A stretch of DNA of 64,000 bases from contig NC_134119.1 of the NCBI RefSeq assembly GCF_040939455.1, forward strand, positions 10,962,501-11,026,500, in the 5' to 3' direction. Made by a program: the position numbers and the translations under genes. The DNA is from Microcebus murinus. Taxonomy: Eukaryota > Chordata > Mammalia > Primates > Cheirogaleidae. The notes below the pieces were generated by a model, which had not been told where the DNA came from, did not search any database, and saw only the letters and a program-made list of their open reading frames with translations. Positions 58,921 to 64,000 of the stretch are shown here, piece by piece; the stretch's first letter is position 1; every line of letters begins with the position of its first letter.

Positions 58921-59302
58921 CTGGGCAGTTTCGCCTAACCTTTTCCTCCCGCGCTGCGCTCTGCACAGAAATTCGGATTATTGTCAATTTTGCTTGCAAG
59001 AAAGTCCCTACAAGAACCAAGGAATCTATGCAAGTAAACATTTATGAGCATCGTGGATAAGGGGCTTGTGTTTTAATCCTCACTCTTCCACCCGTTAGCT
59101 CTAAGTCTCGGTTTTCTCGTCTCTAAAATGGGCACAGTCCTAGGAGTTGCTGCTTCGAGTTCAGAATTAAAAGCTGGATTAACGCCTTGGTAAATGTCAG
59201 CTCTTTCAGTGTCCCTTCCTCTTCTCTGTGCCAAGGAATTTTATCAAAGCATTTTATCTCCACAGCAATTTTATGAGGTCGACACTAGTGTCCTCCTTTT
59301 TA

Positions 59303-59358
59303 TTTATTTTTTTTTTATTATTTTTTTTTTTTATTTTCATGCACAAGGATTGAGGTCA
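59303..59358 (-). mobile_element. Very short retro-insertion upstream of the alternative exon
   Basis: 56 bases: a T-rich run then ATTTTCATGCACAAGGATTG and GAGGTCA. Perfect 14-base duplication TGTCCTCCTTTTTA at 59,289-59,302 and 59,359-59,372. As read on minus, about 26 unique bases plus a poly(A). The right copy of the duplication is the polypyrimidine tract of the exon acceptor. Confidence 0.75.
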
Positions 59359-59385
59359 TGTCCTCCTTTTTAGAAAGGAAAACTG

Positions 59386-59473
59386 ATGCCAGGAAAGGTT
59401 CAAATCTCTTACCTCAAGTCACACAGCAGAGTGAGTGATGAAGGACTTGAACCCAGAAAATTTCACTCCAGAG
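59386..59473 (+). CDS. UBE2V1: UBE2V1 alternative 5' coding exon (UEV1B-type N-terminus)
   Basis: ATG at 59,386 opens a 29-residue frame, MPGKVQISYLKS...SDEGLEPRKFHSR, ending in one base (G) before donor AG|GTGAGT at 59,474. As I remember it, the human long UBE2V1 isoform starts MPGEVQASYLKS and continues SDEGRLEPRKFHCK; the order and most residues agree, with one residue missing here. An acceptor CCTCCTTTTTAG at 59,362-59,373 would make this an internal exon starting at 59,374 with a 12-base leader; otherwise it is the end of a longer first exon from the ZNF143 promoter. Phase 1 at the donor is the same as canonical exon 1, so it can join exon 2. The coding sequence is antisense MIR. The ATG context is weak (C at -3, C at +4). 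Role of this N-terminus: reported for the human form to alter localisation toward endosomes; I infer the same here. Confidence 0.8.
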
Positions 59474-59479
59474 GTGAGT

Positions 59480-60490
59480 CCACCTTAGGAGGCCAAATGT
59501 TTCCACTTGCTGCTGATGCTTTGCAGTGACTAAAGTCCAGAGCAAATATTTTTTGTGCTCCCCAGGGGAAACTTGTATCATGTGATACACGAAATAATGT
59601 CAAGTCGTTTCACGTGTGATCAGCTCTGGAACGGGGCAACTTTGAGAGCAAATTATACTGGAGAAATCAGGGAAGGCTTTCCTGAGGAAGTGATACTGCA
59701 TCTGAGAATTGAAGAGAGGGAAAAGCACAAGCAAAGTCCCTGAGTAGGGAGAGGGCATGTCATGTTCCATTGGCCTTGGAAAGGGTCAGTGTAGCTGCAG
59801 AGGTCCGGAAAGTCTTAGAGGTGCAGGCAGTGCTAAGGCTAGGGTAAGGCAAGTGAGGCAACTAGGGTGCGAATTTTAAGGAGGCACTTACTTGTAGGTT
59901 GCACAAGTGCAGAGACAGGACTTGAGTGAAAGCCTCAAGTTTGATGCCCTCACCTCCCCATCCTAGTGCCAGCCCTGGGTGCAAGGCCTTGTGGGTAGGG
60001 TGTCCATTCATCCTGCTTTGTCCTACAGAGTCCTGGTGAGATTACAAGAGGTCCCCTTTGACCTCATTGAGTGATAATTCTATGGTCACTCTACTTGCAG
60101 AGTTTGTATTTTATCCAGAAGGAATGGGCAGCCACTGAAGGCTTTAGCTGGAGGGTATTTTGAGTACACTCTGACTGCCATATGCAGAATGGACCCTAAT
60201 AGGTGACAGAAGGGAGGCCACTGGGGTCCTCCAAGTGGGAGGCAAGGGGGGCTTGCCCTGAGTGGGAGAAGTGAATGCAGTGGGGAGATGGATAGTAGGC
60301 ACTGCTGTCAGAAAAAGGTGATGGGTTGGATTCCAGCTTGTCTCTCTGTATTGAGAGTCCTGGTGGTCCTTCTGCCAGTGTTTTGCTCTGTGACTTTAAG
60401 CCAGTGCCTTCATTTCTCTCAGCCTGTTTCCACATGCATATAGGGCCTTCTCAGACCATTTGTGATAAAGGAGGCACTGCTTCTTGGACT
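59480..60490. other. UBE2V1 5' intronic stretch between alternative exons
   Basis: Antisense L2-like pieces lie at about 59,650-59,780 (GGGAAGGCTTTCCTGAGG; GAAGTGATACTGCATCTG) and 60,090-60,180. Nothing else recognised. Confidence 0.5.
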
Positions 60491-60499
60491 TATTAATTG

Positions 60500-60830
60500 G
60501 CAAATATATTTCCCCAGGGCCTTTGCACAGGCTTTTCCCTCTCTCTTCATCATTCCAGCCTCTGCTGAAATATGGCCACCTTAGGAGACCCTTTCTGATT
60601 ATCCTCTGTTGCCCTTTCCCTGGTTTTATTTTCTTTCCTATCATAGTTATAGTTGCCTATTTATTTGTGTACTTGCTCTCCTCTGTCTCAGACTATAAGT
60701 AAGCAGGGAGTTGCTTGCTTCCTTAGGGATATATATCCATCCCCAGCACCTAGCACAATGCCTGACTCATAGTAGGTGCTTAATAATTTGTTTGGATCAA
60801 TGAATGGCTGGATGAGTGAATGTGTTCCCT
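60500..60830 (+). repeat. L2 LINE 3' end
   Basis: CAGGGCCTTTGCACAGGC, CTGCTGAAATATGGCCACC, AGGAGACCCTTTCTGATTA, CACAATGCCTGACTCATAGT; terminal ATGAATGGCTGGATGAGTGA. Confidence 0.85.
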
Positions 60831-60869
60831 GCCACTTTAATCCTCCCAAGTTAGCTGCACCCAATACAG

Positions 60870-61050
60870 GCCGTGTCTGGGCAGGGAGCATCGACCCTGG
60901 AAGCAAGACCTGGGTTCAGATTCAGTCTCAGCCACTTAACAGCTCAGTTTAGGTAAATGGCTTGATCTGTTTTAGCTTTATTTTTCACATGAACCCTGAC
61001 CCGGCAGAGATGTTGTGAGGGTTCAGCTACATAGGAAAGTGCCTGCAGCG
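60870..61050 (+). repeat. MIR SINE
   Basis: GACCTGGGTTCAGATTCAGT, CAGCCACTTAACAGCTCAG and GATGTTGTGAGGGTTCAGC in MIR order. Confidence 0.75.
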
Positions 61051-61293
61051 AAATAGGCGCTTTTTGTTCGGAAGCGCTCTTTTCTCCTTTTTCTTTCACC
61101 GTCGCGCCCTCCCAAGCCTAGTCACCCCGCGCTTCTCTCCTCACCTCCACACCTCCCTCGCTCCGAGGCGCGGAGGGACTCGCAGGTTGCCCGGCCCTCG
61201 CGCACGCAATACTTCGTCCCTCTAAAAGGAAAGGAAAGAAGCCTTCCCGGCCCGCGTCGCGCCGGTCCCCGGAGCGGCCGTCAGCGGCGGCGT

Positions 61294-61320
61294 CTGCGCT
61301 TGCGCGCACGCCTGCGCATC
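61294..61320. promoter_or_regulatory. NRF1-like GCGC cluster
   Basis: TGCGCTTGCGCG and GCCTGCGCATC lie within 27 bases, each close to the NRF1 half-site pattern, about 65-90 bases before the ATG. Confidence 0.55.
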
Positions 61321-61376
61321 AGGGCCAGGGGACGGGCGGGGGGTGAAGAAGGGGCCGGCCTTCGAGCGACAGCGAC

Positions 61377-61390
61377 GCAAGATGGCAGCC
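61377..61390 (+). promoter_or_regulatory. YY1 motif overlapping the UBE2V1 start codon
   Basis: GCAAGATGGCAGCC fits the AAGATGGCGGC-type YY1 site; its ATG is the initiation codon. Confidence 0.7.
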
Positions 61391-61403
61391 ACCACGGGCT
61401 CGG
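61382..61403 (+). CDS. UBE2V1: UBE2V1 (UEV1A) coding exon 1, partial gene
   Basis: Encodes MAATTGS plus the first G of Gly8, exactly the start of UEV1A, followed by donor TCGG|GTGAGC. The ATG has A at -3 and G at +4. UBE2V1 is a catalytically inactive E2-like protein (no active-site cysteine) that pairs with UBE2N to build K63-linked ubiquitin chains in NF-kappaB and DNA damage signalling. Only this 22-base coding piece is in the window; the UEV domain exons lie beyond base 64,000, so I cannot check them. Position directly downstream of PEDS1 on the same strand agrees with the human locus. Confidence 0.93.
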
Positions 61404-64000
61404 GTGAGCGAGGGTGCCGGGCTCCGTCGGCCGAGGGGGCGCGGGCTCGGGCCGGGCGCCGGGGACTTGCAGAGGCCCCTGCAGCGGGGCCAGGGTCTCC
61501 GCGCCGCGTCTGTCCGCTGGCCTCCGCGGCCGCCAGCGGCGCGGCCTGACGGGGCAGGAGGAGCAGGCGGTGGCCAGGAGCACGGGCGGGGACCGGAGGG
61601 GCCTGTGGGCGGCGCGGAGAGGCCCAGAGGCTCCCCGTGGGCGGCGTGAGGGCCCCGCTGAGAGGAAGGGCCGGGCCGGCGTCGCTGCTAGGGGCCGGAG
61701 TGGGCGAGGGCCGAGCCCTGAGGTACTCCTGAGGAGACCTGGGCTGGCGACTCTGGGGACGACCGAGGGGTTCCCCAGAGGATGAGGAGGCGCCCCGAAG
61801 CGGATGGAAGTCCCTTACGGGGTGCTGGGGTTCCTGGGGAGGCGGAGGGCTTGGGATGTCTGGTCAGAGGGGACATCGGAGAAACCCCCAGGCCGCATGG
61901 GAGGAGGATCCCCTCTGGGTAAAGGGCGGCTCGGCGTTGGTTTTGGGGATGGGGCTAGCTGAGGAAATACCTATGCTGATCGGAAAGGAGGAGCCTTGGG
62001 GTGGCTGCAGAATTGAGGAGATGTCCGCAGGATGAGTGAGAGGGGAAAAGGAGTCAGATGCCAGAGGGATCTGATGGGGGCGGTAGTGAAATGACCCCAT
62101 CGTGACCAGACCCCTCTTCGACGGGACAGATGGATTCCTCCAAGCTCCCGGTGGGGCAGTTGGTGTAACCTCTGACATTGGACGAGGAAGAGCAGATGAG
62201 TTGGGAGCACTGGGGGTGCCTCTTGTGGGGTGGATGTTAACTGAGGGAGTCCCTTCCAGTAGGTGAGAGTGGAAACAGGTCAGGTTTCAGAGATGTTTCT
62301 TTTAAAGAAGAATTATTTCCTCTTCCTGTATTAAGTGAGGGAAGCATACTCTAGAAGTGTAAGTGTCTTTTTTGTGGCGACTGTCACTCCTTTCAGTAAC
62401 TGGGACAGATATGTGGGTTCAGCTTAGAAGTCCCCCATTGGCTGGATGGGCACAAGGAGACAAACAGATGAGATGGGAACTCTTGGGTGAGGGTGCCCCA
62501 TTAGGTGCCCTGCAGTGAAGTTTCCGCTGGGGTCAGACTAGATCCAAAGAGGTTCTCCCAAATGGGGTGAGGGTGGGTTACCTCTGATGGAGGACACAAA
62601 CAGGGCCACGGTGTTCCCACATGGGCCTGCAGGACACCAGCCTGAGCACTGCAATCCTTGGACTGTTTAAGGCCACAGCAGCAGCAGTGTAAGGAAAGGG
62701 TTGGTGATCTGAAGGAAACAGGGTGAGGAGAATCCATCTTTCCAGATGTTGCTCCTCTAGTATGCCAAGGAGCCATGCCTGTCTAATTGTTAGGGTGGGA
62801 ATAAAGGAAATTGGATGTGGTGAAGTGACTCGCTGCAAGCTGCATTTTACACTTAAAGCAGTGGGGTCTTCTGGAGCATAGAGGAGACCATATATCCATT
62901 TACCAGATTTTGGTTTCAGCTGGAACAGTGCTGAGTCAATTCATTTACAGAGACATTGCTACAGGCACTCCCAGAAGAGAGAGGCTGAGTCAGGCCAGAC
63001 TGCTGGGGTAAACTTCTCACCAGAATAACACCCTCGCTGGGTTGCTATGAATTGGGGAGTACAGTGTGCCCTGGGGTGGCCAGCATTTTGGTGGTATTGC
63101 AGCTTAGCCCTGTTTGCAGTCACCTGAGATTGGCTACCTACAATCTGGTTTAATAGCTACTCGATTCTGACTTCTTGAGATCCTGCCAATTTAAGAGTGC
63201 TTCATAAATGCTATGGGGGTCAGATAAAACATCATCAGCTGCTGTCTACTAAAATATTAATACAGTAGCACTTGGTGTGGTTTAGATAACATAGAACAGG
63301 CTTTGAGGTACCCTAAATGGGCTTCCCAAAATTCTTTTGTCTCTTTATTCAACAGACATTTACTGAGGGTCTGTTATGTCCCATTGTAATAGCAAGCAAA
63401 GTGAACATAGCCCCTGTCCTTGCAGAGCTTCCATTCAAGTCAGGGAGAAGGCCTTTAAAGGAACTTATGTGACAGAGAGTGTCTGCAGAGGTGGTCAGGG
63501 AAAGCTTCTCTGAGACAGTAGCATTTGAACTGAGACAAATGATGGAAAGAGCCAACCCTACATACAGCATGTGTCACAGACAGGAGACAGGAATGGACTG
63601 AGTGCAAAAGCCCTGTGGTGGGATGGAGCTTGGCATGTTGAAAGAACAGCATAAAAGGTTTTGGTGTGCAAGGGACGCTTGTTAAGGAGATGAGATGGAT
63701 TGATATGGCTCTGGATTTTAATAAATATAAGAGGAAGCCATTGAACAAATGTCTAGTACGAAAGAGGTATTCAGTAAATGTTTGTTGAATGAATGAATGA
63801 GAGTCTTAAAAGGAGGATGATGAGATCTGGTGTCGTTAGGCAGTGAAAGTAGTGCAGAGCGAGTGCTAAGAGTGGAAGCAGAAAGACTTCAATTGGGTTA
63901 CACTAAAATGAGTGTACAGGTCTCTCTACTTTCTAACCCTGAGAAGTCTTTCAGGTGTGGTCAGGGGCTTTGAGGCCTTCGTTAGTCAGGTTTAGAGTGA
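61404..64000 (+). other. UBE2V1: UBE2V1 intron 1 (runs off the window)
   Basis: Starts in the CpG island, then unique sequence to about 63.3 kb with no exon I can support. An antisense L2 3' region lies at 63,340-63,660 and its flank reaches TGAATGAATGAATG at about 63,787-63,800. UBE2V1 exon 2 is not in the window. Confidence 0.75.
63340..63800 (-). repeat. L2 LINE 3' sequences, antisense
   Basis: CAACAGACATTTACTGAGGG, CTGTCCTTGCAGAGCTTCC, GTGCAAAAGCCCTGTGGTGG; a second piece has TATTCAGTAAATGTTTGTTG. Confidence 0.75.

Larger units (their letters stand above)
58770..58960 (+). promoter_or_regulatory. UBE2V1: Compact ZNF143-type promoter between PEDS1 and UBE2V1
   Basis: A small GC-rich island in AT-rich repeats holding a GC box (GGGGGCGGAGC at about 58,826), an NRF1-like GCGCATGTGCG (about 58,847) and two ZNF143/SBS motifs (58,867 and 58,901). 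This set is typical of TATA-less housekeeping promoters. It lies about 0.4-0.5 kb upstream of the alternative UBE2V1 exon, whose first, untranslated exon it probably drives; a possible donor is CAA|GTAAAC at about 59,033. Direction and target are inferred from position. Confidence 0.65.
59220..59475 (-). repeat. MIR SINE, antisense, exonised and split by a micro-insertion
   Basis: TTTTATCTCCACAGCAATTTTATGAGG-like left portion, GAAAACTGATGCCAGGAAAG, CAAGTCACACAGCAGAGTG and GACTTGAACCCAGAAAATTT are the antisense MIR series. The MIR's right two thirds form the coding part of the alternative UBE2V1 exon. Confidence 0.85.
61060..61720 (+). promoter_or_regulatory. UBE2V1: UBE2V1 CpG-island promoter
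   Basis: CpG-dense from about 61,100 into intron 1. It holds NRF1-like repeats at 61,294-61,320 and a YY1 motif over the start codon, and no TATA box. TSS is probably 61,300-61,370 (inferred). Confidence 0.85.

Noticed and set aside
61688..64000. UBE2V1 exon 2 (start of the UEV domain)
   Set aside because: No frame starting with the expected VKVPRNF-like residues after an acceptor is present; exon 2 must lie beyond the window.

Overview
The window is mammalian nuclear DNA, almost certainly from a strepsirrhine primate and most likely a lemur. The organism call rests on about two dozen Alu elements whose linker carries an insertion of the type AATTAATTGGCCAACTAA, absent from monkey and ape Alus, and on LINE-1 3' ends of a matching lineage, on top of the usual mammalian MIR, L2, MLT1-like and hAT fossils. 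The locus corresponds to the human chromosome 20q13.13 region that holds PEDS1 (TMEM189, Kua) and UBE2V1 (UEV1).

Layout: bases 1-24,400 are intergenic sequence upstream of PEDS1. They are dominated by transposon fossils, with a CpG-rich patch at about 10.8-11.9 kb that carries a palindromic CRE and an NRF1-like site but no convincing gene. A CpG island at 24.4-25.5 kb is the PEDS1 promoter. PEDS1 runs 25,249-49,055 in six coding exons, encodes 271 residues with all splice sites intact, and is followed by a 3' UTR to about 50.2 kb or slightly beyond. Bases 50.2-58.7 kb are repeat-rich spacer. Then come a compact ZNF143-type promoter (about 58.8-58.95 kb), an alternative 5' coding exon of UBE2V1 (59,386-59,473) made from an antisense MIR element, and the canonical CpG-island promoter and exon 1 of UBE2V1 (61,382-61,403). 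The rest of UBE2V1 lies beyond the right edge.

The main biological point is modular N-terminus choice. PEDS1 exon 5, the MIR-derived exon and the canonical UBE2V1 exon 1 all end with a lone G before the donor GT (phase 1), so each could join UBE2V1 exon 2 in frame. They would give, respectively, the Kua-UEV read-through fusion, a UEV1B-type form and UEV1A. PEDS1 makes the vinyl-ether bond of plasmalogens in the ER membrane; UBE2V1 is the inactive E2 partner of UBE2N in K63 ubiquitin chain synthesis.

The repeats also record several retrotransposition events whose target-site duplications are readable: a Y4 RNA pseudogene, three very short poly(A)-tailed insertions, an unidentified retrocopy inside an L1, a three-armed Alu inside an older Alu, an L1 insertion with an apparent 3' transduction, and a nested stack of elements at 7-9.8 kb. 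Repeat family names come from remembered consensus sequences, so boundaries of old elements are approximate.
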